Shown here: positions 18,012 through 25,861 of the stretch, piece after piece
Numbering within the stretch: position 1 is the stretch's first letter
How the letters are laid out: the number at the start of each line of letters is the position of its first letter
Translations under genes and position numbers: made by a program
Notes under the pieces: model-generated
Told to the model about the DNA's origin: nothing
What the model saw: only the letters and a program-made list of their open reading frames with translations
Database searches by the model: none
NCBI GenBank assembly: GCA_025355445.1
Contig: JANXZQ010000414.1
Span: forward strand, 1-42,687
Direction of reading: 5' to 3'
DNA length: 42,687 nt
From: Gammaproteobacteria bacterium
GTDB taxonomy: Bacteria; Pseudomonadota; Gammaproteobacteria; Steroidobacterales; Steroidobacteraceae

Positions 18012-19931
18012 TTAACCTTGGAGAGCCGCTCTCATCTGATCGACGGAGGCACCCTTGATCTGCATTTGATACCAAACCTCGGCGTTCAGCAGCAGCCAGA
18101 GCCGGTTGCCATGATCGGCAGCCCCCGACAGGTGTTCGCCGACCAGCCGCTGCATCGGCTCGCCGCGAAGAATCCCGTCGGCGACGAGCTGCGACCGCGG
18201 CAGCACCGTCGTATAGAGCCGGTGATATTCGTTTCGCAACAGGTAGGGCATGGCGGAGGCGAAACCCTGCTTCGGCCGGCTCAGCAGCGATTCCGGCAGA
18301 TAGCGCGCCGCGAGGCGCCGCTGCAGGTAGCGCAAGCTCTTGCCGCGCACCTTCATGTCGCAGGGCAGGCGCGCTGCGAATTCCGCCAGGCGATGATCCA
18401 TGAACGGGCTGCGCGCCTCGAGCCCATGCGCCATGGTCATCCGGTCGGTGATCATGACCGGATGATCGGGCAACCTGACTTCGGCGTCCGCATACAGCAT
18501 CCGATCGAGTTCCGCGGCCTGGAGGCGATTGAAGGGATCCTTGATGCAGGCCTCCGGATCGAAACCCTGCAGGGTCTCGCGCGAACCCGCGGTCAGCAAA
18601 TCCAGCCGGGATGCGGTGTCGAAATAAAAATACGACAGGCTGCCCGAGTAGCGCGCGCCTCCCTCCAGCAGCGACATTTGATGCAGCCAGCGCATCTGAT
18701 GGCTGCGGCTCTTGTACCAGCCGCCGGAAGGCATGAGCTTGAGCGCGGGACCGATGAGGTGGCGGCGCAGCGCCGCGGGGATGCGCGCGTACTTGCCGGC
18801 ATAGGCATAGCCGTAATAACGGTCATACCCGCCGAATATCTCATCGCCACCGTCTCCGCCGATCACCACTTTGACGTGCTGACGCGTGAATTGCGCCAGT
18901 TCCCAGGTACAGAGCGCGAGCGCATCCGAGGGTTCATCCAGGTGCCAGACCAGATTCGGGAGCGATTCGGCGAGATTGAGCTTCAGCGTCCCCTCGTGAT
19001 GCTCGGTGCCGAACTGTTCGGCAACCTGACGCGCAAACGGTGCTTCATCGTAGCTTGGGTGCGGCACGCTCAAGGTGAAGGTGGGGAATCCCTTGCCGAC
19101 GCAATGCCGGGCCAGCATCGCCACGATCAAGCTCGAGTCCAGGCCGCCGCTCAAGAATGCGCCCACCGGCACGTCGCTCGCCAAATGCTGGCGCAGGGCG
19201 ACCAGAATTTCGGCCTCGAGTGCGTCGGTCAGCTCATCTTCAGACCCCGAAAGCTTCGGCGCATAGTGGAGGTCCCAGAAGCGCCAGATTTTCGGACTTC
19301 GATCCGGTTCGACGATCAAGGCATGGCCGGGCGGTAATTTGTGCACGCCCTCGAACATGCTGCGCGGCGAGGCAATGATGCGCAGTGCGAGGTATTGATC
19401 CAATCCCTGCAGATTGAGCTTGCGCAGGGAAGGGTCCAGGGCCAGCAGGGCCTTGATCTCCGAGGCGAATGCAAACACGCCGCCTTGCATCGAGTAAAAG
19501 AACGGCTTCTGTCCGAGGTGATCGCGGGCCGCGAACAACTGCTTCTTTTCCGTGTCCCACAGCGCGAAGGCATACATGCCGCGCAGGCGGTCGAGGCACT
19601 GGGTTCCGTATTCGCGGTAGAGGTGCAAAATGACCTCGCAGTCGCTGTTGGTCAGGAACCGATGCCCGCGATTTTGCAGATCCTCGCGCAGCTCGCGATA
19701 GTTGTAGATCTCGCCGTTCGCGATCAGCCACAGCGTTCCCTCGGCATTGCGCAGCGGCTGGTGGCCGGTGGCGAGGTCGATGATGGACAGGCGGCGCTGG
19801 CCCAACGCCGCGAAATCGTCGGCGTAGCGGCCTTCATCGTCCGGACCGCGATGGGCGAGGGCGGGCAACAGCCGATCCAGCGCATCCGGCCTGCCCCGCA
19901 GCGATCCCACGACACCGGCAATCCCGCACAT
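18012..19931 (-). CDS. Asparagine-synthase-like glutamine amidotransferase
   Basis: A 639-residue protein with the two-domain AsnB layout. The glutaminase domain starts MCGIAG, so Cys2 is the nucleophile once Met is removed; RLSIIDL and NGEIYNY (72-78) follow. The synthetase domain has the ATP-pyrophosphatase loop SGGLDSS (261-267) and GGDGGDEIFGGY. All key residues appear intact. Homologues in polysaccharide loci (WbpS-like, and the exosortase-linked amidotransferases) are thought to amidate uronic acids or related carboxylates rather than make free asparagine; that is family knowledge applied by context. It lies 35 bp after the epimerase gene and 10 bp before the SGNH gene. GGAG lies about 11 bases upstream of the ATG. 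Confidence 0.88.
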   Translation of the reverse strand: MCGIAGVVGSLRGRPDALDRLLPALAHRGPDDEGRYADDFAALGQRRLSIIDLATGHQPLRNAEGTLWLIANGEIYNYRELREDLQNRGHRFLTNSDCEVILHLYREYGTQCLDRLRGMYAFALWDTEKKQLFAARDHLGQKPFFYSMQGGVFAFASEIKALLALDPSLRKLNLQGLDQYLALRIIASPRSMFEGVHKLPPGHALIVEPDRSPKIWRFWDLHYAPKLSGSEDELTDALEAEILVALRQHLASDVPVGAFLSGGLDSSLIVAMLARHCVGKGFPTFTLSVPHPSYDEAPFARQVAEQFGTEHHEGTLKLNLAESLPNLVWHLDEPSDALALCTWELAQFTRQHVKVVIGGDGGDEIFGGYDRYYGYAYAGKYARIPAALRRHLIGPALKLMPSGGWYKSRSHQMRWLHQMSLLEGGARYSGSLSYFYFDTASRLDLLTAGSRETLQGFDPEACIKDPFNRLQAAELDRMLYADAEVRLPDHPVMITDRMTMAHGLEARSPFMDHRLAEFAARLPCDMKVRGKSLRYLQRRLAARYLPESLLSRPKQGFASAMPYLLRNEYHRLYTTVLPRSQLVADGILRGEPMQRLVGEHLSGAADHGNRLWLLLNAEVWYQMQIKGASVDQMRAALQG

Positions 19932-19966
19932 CGTTCAGGTACTCCGCAGCATGGCGATGTTGCGGT

Positions 19967-20956
19967 TCATAGGAGGCCGTTCTCGCGGTACCACTGGGCG
20001 GTGATCGCGGCGCCGTCGCTGAATTTCGTGCGCGGCGCGAACCCCAGCAGCGATGCGTATTTCGCCGTGGAAAAGACGAATGACTTGGTGAAGAAATCCA
20101 ACCGGCGCTGTGTCAGCGGCGGCTGTAGTCCAAGCGGACGAAAGATCGTCTCGCACACAGCGGCCGCCCAGCGGAACGGCCACACCGGGATGCGCAAGCG
20201 CGAGGGGCGCTTGCCGAGCGCGGCCGCAATTTGCGCGACCATGGCGTTGGTGGTCATGACCTCGTTGCCGGCGAAGACGAAGGTCTGACCGACGGCGGCC
20301 GGATGTTCGGCAGCCAATAATAATCCGCGCGCCAGGTCATCGACGTAGATCACCTGGCGAAGGTTTTCTCCCGAACCGAGCATGGGGAAGGTACCGCGGT
20401 CGATGGCGCGAAACAACTTCAGCAGACGGAAGTCGCCAGGGCCAAAGGTCTCCGAAATGCGCGCGATGCAGATCTCGAGCTTCGATGCATGCTGCAAGAC
20501 CACCTGTTCAGCTTCGTACTTGGTCTGGCCGTAGATGTTTTCCGGGTGAGGAGGGCTGCTTTCATCCAGTTCGCCGTTGCGGGCGGACCCATAAATTCCA
20601 ATGGTGCTGCCGTAGACGAATCTGCGCACGCCGGCGTTGACGGCGGCGTTCATCAGCGCACGTGTTCCTTCGACGTTGACCTCGCGAAAATAGGCGTCCG
20701 GAACATTGCCTTCGTGCTGGGCTGCGGCCAGATGAATGACAGCATCGCACTTGCCTACCAAATTGGCGGCAAACCCCGGCTCCAGCAAGGAGCCTTCTAT
20801 CACCCGGATGCCGAGCTTTTCCAGGCTGCGGACGCGGTCGGTTTCCACGCTGTTCGCGCTGCGGCCGGTGGCGACTACTTCATGGCCCAATTCAGTCAAT
20901 ATCTGTGCGAGCCTGCATCCGATAAAGCCGGAGGTGCCGGTTACGAGAATCTTCAT
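19967..20956 (-). CDS. NAD-dependent sugar epimerase/dehydratase (extended SDR)
   Basis: A 329-residue extended short-chain dehydrogenase. It begins MKILVTGTSGFIG, the NAD-binding GxxGxxG motif. GSTIGIYG provides the catalytic Ser/Thr and YGQTK the Tyr/Lys pair. RQVIYVDDLARG matches the usual substrate-side motif of nucleotide-sugar epimerases. It should convert a nucleotide sugar, such as a UDP-hexose or UDP-hexosamine, but the specific reaction is not readable. I chose the ATG at 20956, five bases after the wecB stop. An upstream in-frame start at 20986 would add 10 residues inside wecB and before the Rossmann motif. It is the second gene of the ten-gene unit. Confidence 0.87.
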   Translation of the reverse strand: MKILVTGTSGFIGCRLAQILTELGHEVVATGRSANSVETDRVRSLEKLGIRVIEGSLLEPGFAANLVGKCDAVIHLAAAQHEGNVPDAYFREVNVEGTRALMNAAVNAGVRRFVYGSTIGIYGSARNGELDESSPPHPENIYGQTKYEAEQVVLQHASKLEICIARISETFGPGDFRLLKLFRAIDRGTFPMLGSGENLRQVIYVDDLARGLLLAAEHPAAVGQTFVFAGNEVMTTNAMVAQIAAALGKRPSRLRIPVWPFRWAAAVCETIFRPLGLQPPLTQRRLDFFTKSFVFSTAKYASLLGFAPRTKFSDGAAITAQWYRENGLL

Positions 20957-20961
20957 TTCGG

Positions 20962-22089
20962 TCACCGATTTTGATGACGGTGCCATTGGAGAATGGCATC
21001 CGCAATGTACTTTGCCGCGTGTCCATCGCCGTAGGGATTGACGGCTCCGACCATTGCCCGGTAGGCGCTGGGGTCGGTCAATAGCGTGTTCACGGCATCG
21101 AATATTCTATCCGGATCGGTGCCCAATAGTTTGGCGACGCCCGCGGTGACTCCCTCGGGCCGTTCCGTGACGTCGCGAATGACGAGCACCGGACGCTTGA
21201 GCGAGGGCGCTTCTTCCTGCACGCCGCCGCTGTCCGTCAGAATGATGTCGCTCCGGGCCATCAGGTGCACGAAGTCCAGGTAAGGCAGCGGGTCGATCAG
21301 AACGATTCCCGGCTGGCCGGCGAGCGTGCCGACGACGATCTCGCGCACGGCTGGGTTGCGATGCGTGGGTATGACCACCGTCAAGTCCGCATGTGCCTTC
21401 TTCAATCGCAGGATTGCCTGGCAGACCTGGCGCATCGGCTCGCCGATGCTCTCGCGCCGATGCGTGGTTACCAATAGGATCTTCCCGGTACGAGGCAGCT
21501 CGCGCAGGGCAGGCTCATCGAAGACGTAGTCGGGGCGGATACTTTGCAATAGGGCGTCGATCACCGTGTTGCCGGCGAGCACGATGCGTTCATCGGCCAC
21601 TCCCTCCCGCAGCAGGGCATTGCTTGCCTCGCGAGTGGGGGTGAAGTGCAAGGCGCTGACCACCGTCGTGACGCGGCGGTTCATTTCCTCGGGAAACGGC
21701 GCCTGCAGGTCACCGGTGCGCAAGCCCGCCTCGACGTGCCCGACGGGGTAACGTCCCAGAAATGCGGCAATCGCGGTCGCAAAGGTGGTCGTCGTGTCCC
21801 CCTGGACCAGCACCATGTCGGGACGCACCTGGTCCAAAATTGCCGGCATTTCGGCGAGAACCCGCGACGCGACCTGGGCCGGCGACTGGGCGTGCTGCAT
21901 GACGTTCAGATCGAAGTCGGCCGTCAAGCCGAAGGACCTCAAGATCTGGTCCAACATCTCGCGATGCTGCGCCGTTACGCAAACGATCGACTCGAATTGC
22001 GAGCTGCGCTGAAGCAACTCCCGGACGATCGGCGCCATTTTGATGGCTTCGGGGCGCGTTCCAAAAACGCTGAGAATCTTAATCGGCAT
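20962..22089 (-). CDS. wecB: UDP-N-acetylglucosamine 2-epimerase (non-hydrolysing)
   Basis: A 375-residue protein, the usual length for WecB. The N-terminus reads SVFGTRPEAIKMAPIV. Other hallmark segments are VQGDTTTTFATAIAAF, HVEAGLRTGD, PFPEEMNRR and LTDSGGVQEEAPSL. It interconverts UDP-GlcNAc and UDP-ManNAc in the cytoplasm, supplying ManNAc or, after oxidation, ManNAcA for surface glycans. No WecC-type dehydrogenase is in the window. It is the first gene of the minus-strand operon running to 9013, and its promoter should lie in the 22090-22316 gap. The ribosome-binding site before the ATG at 22089 is poor. Confidence 0.92.
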   Translation of the reverse strand: MPIKILSVFGTRPEAIKMAPIVRELLQRSSQFESIVCVTAQHREMLDQILRSFGLTADFDLNVMQHAQSPAQVASRVLAEMPAILDQVRPDMVLVQGDTTTTFATAIAAFLGRYPVGHVEAGLRTGDLQAPFPEEMNRRVTTVVSALHFTPTREASNALLREGVADERIVLAGNTVIDALLQSIRPDYVFDEPALRELPRTGKILLVTTHRRESIGEPMRQVCQAILRLKKAHADLTVVIPTHRNPAVREIVVGTLAGQPGIVLIDPLPYLDFVHLMARSDIILTDSGGVQEEAPSLKRPVLVIRDVTERPEGVTAGVAKLLGTDPDRIFDAVNTLLTDPSAYRAMVGAVNPYGDGHAAKYIADAILQWHRHQNR

Positions 22090-22316
22090 GAGTCAAATCT
22101 AACATGTGAACTCGAGAATTATGTTAAATGCAGTCGTATGAGGGACAAGCTTAATGGAATGTCACGAGGGGCCATAACCGCTCCGGTCACATTCCTGCGA
22201 GCCCTGCGGCGGGGTGCACAATGAGCAGTGTGCCAAACTATCGAAGATCCACGCTGTACTCCGACCCGGTGGTCGTGTTTTAAGGTGGGCGGCCGGCGTT
22301 TTAAGGGAGCATGTGA
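22090..22316. other. Divergent intergenic region between wecB and the FG-GAP gene
   Basis: A 227-bp gap that must hold promoters for two divergent units. I see an inverted repeat, GGAATGT at 22156-22162 and ACATTCC at 22189-22195, and a direct repeat GTTTTAAGG at 22277-22285 and 22298-22306, 21 bp apart (two helical turns). The second copy runs into the AAGGGAG ribosome-binding site of the FG-GAP gene. No convincing -35/-10 pair was found by eye. Confidence 0.4.
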
Positions 22317-23711
22317 ATGGCAGATCGATTGAGGCAATGGTTGCGTGGGGCGACATTCGCAGTGGGCGCGCTGGCTGCGGCGGCTGCCGTCGTAGCATCG
22401 GCCGGGCCGGCCTTGGTAACCGGGTCGAATTTCCACGGATTTGCGCCACGGGTCGCGCTGGATGTGGGGCGCGAGGCTCATTCGGTGATCGCCGATGACG
22501 TGAATGGGGACGGGAAACTGGACCTGATCGTGGCAGTCGCCCTGGCGAACAGCGTGGCGGTGTTCATGGGACATGGGGACGGCACATTCGCGCCGCCGGT
22601 GTACTGGCCGACCGGTGCCCTGCCCAAATTCGCCGTCACCGCCGATTTCAATCATGACGGTCACCGGGATATCGTGACCGCGGATCAGGACGGTAAGTCC
22701 ATCAGCATATTACTGGGCAATGGCGATGGTACGTTCCGCCCGAAGGTCTCGTATCCGGCGTGCAACGGCGATCACGAGGTCGCGGTGGCCGACTTCGACA
22801 AGGACGGCAACGAGGATGTGGTGGTTGCCTGCCACGGCAAGCCCTACTTCGCGAGCGTGTTTTTCGGCAAAGGCGACGGCACGTTCCGGCCTCGCCTCGA
22901 TCTGACCCCGGGTGCGGAACCGGCGGCCGTCGTGATCGGCGATTTCAACGGCGACGGGATACCCGATCTGGCGTTTGCAAACCATTCCGGTAACTCGGTG
23001 GCCGTGCTGCTCAGCAAGGGCGATGGGACCTTCGGCGATCCGGTCGCGTTTGCAACGGGGCTTTCTCCGCATGCGATACGCGCCGGGGATCTGGACGGAG
23101 ACGGGATTCTCGACCTGGTCACGGCGAATGACGAAGCGAATTCGGTGACCCTCCTGTTTGGGACGGGCGACGGCAAATTTGGCCGCAGAATCGATTTACC
23201 GGCCAACTCTATCCCGAAGTCGGTGGCAGTGGCGGATGTCGACGGCGACGGTCACCAGGACATCATCGTCACGAACACCACCTACCCGACGTGCTGCACC
23301 GTGGCCGGCAGCACTATCAGCGTGTTCATCAATCGCGGCGACGGCACGTTCCTGCCGCGGCAAGACTTCGAAGCCGGCGGCGATCCGTTCTCCCTTCTGG
23401 TGCGTGATTTGAACGGCGACGGCAAGGCCGACGTAGTCACCGCCAATTTCATCGACCAGGCGCCGGCACAGCGGGTGTACCTGGATGTAGTGCGCAAGCT
23501 CGGTGTTTCATCCCGCATTGCCAAGGCGGGGGGACTCGGTCTTTGCTTGTTGGTGGGGCTTGTTGCGGCCGCGATGTTGCGAAATCGATCGAAGAGCGCC
23601 GCCGTCCTGGTCGGTGTCTTGATCACGCTGCTGCTGGCGGCGGGGCTATGGAATGCGAGCCGGCCGAGGGGCGCGGGAGGTTCGCACATCAGTATTTTCT
23701 ATGGGCGTTGA
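22317..23711 (+). CDS. Seven-repeat FG-GAP/VCBS beta-propeller protein with terminal membrane segments
   Basis: A 464-residue protein. An N-terminal hydrophobic stretch (about 10-35, alanine-rich) looks like a signal peptide or anchor. The middle has seven calcium-loop motifs of FG-GAP type: DVNGDGKLD, DFNHDGHRD, DFDKDGNED, DFNGDGIPD, DLDGDGILD, DVDGDGHQD and DLNGDGKAD, enough for one complete seven-bladed propeller. The C-terminal 60 or so residues have one or two membrane helices, so the propeller probably sits on the outer face of the inner membrane. AGGGAG lies 7 bases before the ATG. The next gene, a GT-C-type glycosyltransferase, overlaps its end by 11 bp. A role in glycan binding or assembly is plausible from context but not shown. 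Confidence 0.85.
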   Translation: MADRLRQWLRGATFAVGALAAAAAVVASAGPALVTGSNFHGFAPRVALDVGREAHSVIADDVNGDGKLDLIVAVALANSVAVFMGHGDGTFAPPVYWPTGALPKFAVTADFNHDGHRDIVTADQDGKSISILLGNGDGTFRPKVSYPACNGDHEVAVADFDKDGNEDVVVACHGKPYFASVFFGKGDGTFRPRLDLTPGAEPAAVVIGDFNGDGIPDLAFANHSGNSVAVLLSKGDGTFGDPVAFATGLSPHAIRAGDLDGDGILDLVTANDEANSVTLLFGTGDGKFGRRIDLPANSIPKSVAVADVDGDGHQDIIVTNTTYPTCCTVAGSTISVFINRGDGTFLPRQDFEAGGDPFSLLVRDLNGDGKADVVTANFIDQAPAQRVYLDVVRKLGVSSRIAKAGGLGLCLLVGLVAAAMLRNRSKSAAVLVGVLITLLLAAGLWNASRPRGAGGSHISIFYGR

Positions 23712-24858
23712 CGGCAGCGTCCCGGGCATGGAGCGGCGTGCGGACGCGTTCGTGTTCGTACTGGCGGTCATTTTTGCCGTCTACGTCCGCTACACGTTTC
23801 GTGATTTCTTCACCAGCGATTTCACGGAATTCACCAGCCTCTGGTATGCCGCGGTCCAGTCGCAGGGGCTCGCGGCGGCCGGCACCTCCGTGTCGAATTA
23901 CACGCCGCCGTATATGTACCTGTTGTACCTGACGTCCGTGGCGTTGCCGAAGGTTGCGCCGGTGATGGCGATCAAAATTCCTGCGGTGGCCTTCGATTTC
24001 GTGTGTGCATTTTTTGTCCAGCGCATCGTCGCACTGAAATACCCGGGCGGGCGGCAGCCGTGGTTTGCGTTCTTGGCGGTGCTGCTGGCGCCGTCGGTGG
24101 TGTGCAACAGCAGCGTTTGGGGTCAGGCCGACAGCATCTACACCGCGATGCTTCTCGCCTGTGTGTACTTCCTGATGACGGGCCGCGCAGCGTTCGCGAT
24201 GGCCGCGTTCGGTCTCGCGTTCTCGATCAAATTTCAAACCATGTTTCTGGCGCCGGCCTTGGCGGCGTTGTGGTGTAAGCGCGTCATTCCATTCTGGTCG
24301 TTTTTTCTGGTGCCGGTCGTGTATGTGCTGGCCATGATTCCGGCGTGGCTGGTCGGACGGCCGGCTGTCGAACTCGCGAGCGTGTACCTGACGCAGAGCG
24401 GCACCTATCATTTTCTTACGAAGAATGCCCCGAATGTATACGCCTGGCTGCCCGAGCGTTACTACGCGGTGTTGGTCATCGCGGGTCTGGTGGCGATGGT
24501 GGCGATCGGGTGTATCTACGTGTGGTCGGTTTGGAAAAGCCGCGTTGCCATGAACCGGGAAATCATCTTGCAGCTATGCCTGCTGTCGTTGCTCATGACG
24601 CCGTTTTTCCTGCCGAAAATGCATGAGCGTTTCTTCTATCCGGCGGACGTGCTGGCGATTGCCTACGGATTTTACTTTCCCAGACAATACTACGTGCCCG
24701 TGGCGATCGGCTTCGCCTCGTTTTTCTCCTACCAGTTTTTTCTGCTGCATCGGACCATCCTGCCGCTGCAGCTGCTGTCGCTGGTCATGTTCGCCGCGCT
24801 CGCTGCAGTCATCGTGAGCACCCGGAGCAGCCTGAATTCGGCTCAAGCGGCCGCGTAG
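23701..24858 (+). CDS. Polytopic GT-C-type glycosyltransferase (Gpi18-like)
   Basis: About 385 residues with 9-11 hydrophobic segments. Residues DFFTSDF near the first extracytoplasmic loop and NSSVWGQADSIYTAMLLA later resemble the acidic-loop and 'GQ.D' patterns of GPI-mannosyltransferase-like (Gpi18/PIG-M-type) GT-C enzymes, which use polyprenyl-phosphate sugars on the outer face of the membrane. PFFLPKMHERFFYPADVLA near the C-terminus is also typical. I chose the ATG at 23701, which overlaps the FG-GAP stop; ATG codons at 23653 and 23729 are alternatives, none with a strong ribosome-binding site. The 3' end overlaps the convergent deacetylase gene by 16 bp. The sugar transferred is unknown. 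Confidence 0.75.
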   Translation: MGVDGSVPGMERRADAFVFVLAVIFAVYVRYTFRDFFTSDFTEFTSLWYAAVQSQGLAAAGTSVSNYTPPYMYLLYLTSVALPKVAPVMAIKIPAVAFDFVCAFFVQRIVALKYPGGRQPWFAFLAVLLAPSVVCNSSVWGQADSIYTAMLLACVYFLMTGRAAFAMAAFGLAFSIKFQTMFLAPALAALWCKRVIPFWSFFLVPVVYVLAMIPAWLVGRPAVELASVYLTQSGTYHFLTKNAPNVYAWLPERYYAVLVIAGLVAMVAIGCIYVWSVWKSRVAMNREIILQLCLLSLLMTPFFLPKMHERFFYPADVLAIAYGFYFPRQYYVPVAIGFASFFSYQFFLLHRTILPLQLLSLVMFAALAAVIVSTRSSLNSAQAAA

Positions 24859-25703
24859 AGGCGCTCCGCCATCTGCTGATGGGTCACGAAGCTGAAGCCT
24901 CGATCGGTGACGGCGCGAAACACTTTGCGCAGCACGTCATCGTTGACCCCTTCGTAGCAGGGGTGCCCATAGAGCACGACCCAGTCGTTGCCGTCGAGAC
25001 GGCGGTTCAGGTCATCGATGACCTCGTTGTCGGGAGTATTGCGCGCACCGTGCCATTCCAGCAGCGGAACGGTTCGCGGGCCGCAAAGCGTGACCGGTAT
25101 CCGCCAGTGATTGATGCTCTGACCGGCCGCGCGCGGACGATGCGGATCACCGCCGATCGCATCACCATCGTAGCGAAACTCCAGTTGTTCGACGATTCGC
25201 GTAATTCTCTCGTCCGACTTGAAACCGGGGGATGTGAATCCGGCGGGCCGGCCGAACAAGCGGGACATTTCCTCGTGGGTGTCGCGCACGTCTTGGGCGA
25301 TGACGGCTTCCGGAAGCTCGAAGAACCGCCGGCTCCACACCACGTGATCGGAGCCGCCATGCTGTCCCAATTCGTGTCCTGCGGCGACCAATTTCTCGAG
25401 ACTTCCGATGGAGGATCTGCCGACCGGCCGTGACAGCAGCGTTTCCAGAATGAAGCGCGGCCAGCCGATTTTCTTGATCAGGTGCACCGCTTCCATGTCC
25501 TGCAGCTTCGCCTTTGAGCCCTTCAGGCCGCCCTTGCTCAGCCATTCCTTCAAATTGGTGGAGCGGCCCATGTTCACGAAGAAAGTGTTCTTGACCCCAA
25601 ACTCGTCGCATACGCGCATGATTCGCGGCAGGCCATCCGTGATGCAGGCGCGATGATCGATGTCCCATCGGAACGAGAAAAGCTTTTCGGCGGGCTGGCT
25701 CAT
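24843..25703 (-). CDS. Polysaccharide deacetylase-family protein
   Basis: A 286-residue protein with a NodB-like layout. FRWDIDH (11-17) provides the metal-binding and catalytic Asp residues, NTFFVNMGR is the following strand, and HELGQHGGSDH provides His ligands. GFTSPGF matches the usual mid-domain Pro/Gly motif. It lacks a signal peptide, so it may act in the cytoplasm or at the inner face, for example on a lipid-linked sugar. Deacetylation of an N-acetylhexosamine is the family reaction; the substrate is inferred. It is divergent from the GlpD-like gene (158-bp gap) and convergent with the GT-C gene. Confidence 0.82.
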   Translation of the reverse strand: MSQPAEKLFSFRWDIDHRACITDGLPRIMRVCDEFGVKNTFFVNMGRSTNLKEWLSKGGLKGSKAKLQDMEAVHLIKKIGWPRFILETLLSRPVGRSSIGSLEKLVAAGHELGQHGGSDHVVWSRRFFELPEAVIAQDVRDTHEEMSRLFGRPAGFTSPGFKSDERITRIVEQLEFRYDGDAIGGDPHRPRAAGQSINHWRIPVTLCGPRTVPLLEWHGARNTPDNEVIDDLNRRLDGNDWVVLYGHPCYEGVNDDVLRKVFRAVTDRGFSFVTHQQMAERLYAAA

Positions 25704-25861
25704 GGCGCGTGCACTATAGCAAACCTGGTTGAGCGCGCCGGCGGCAGCGCATCGGATTTGACCGGTTGCCGGGAAAACTGTGACCTGTGTATCAAGCCAC
25801 GCCTGTTTGCCGGAGACGAGCTTCCTTGCACAGCAGGGTGGAATTTCCTATCCTCCCTCGG

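Noticed and set aside
19935-19970. An 11-codon frame (MNRNIAMLRST) filling the gap between the epimerase and amidotransferase genes, with an ATGA overlap
   Set aside because: The overlap is suggestive of a coupled micro-gene, but there is no ribosome-binding site or other support; a chance frame in a 35-bp gap is more likely.
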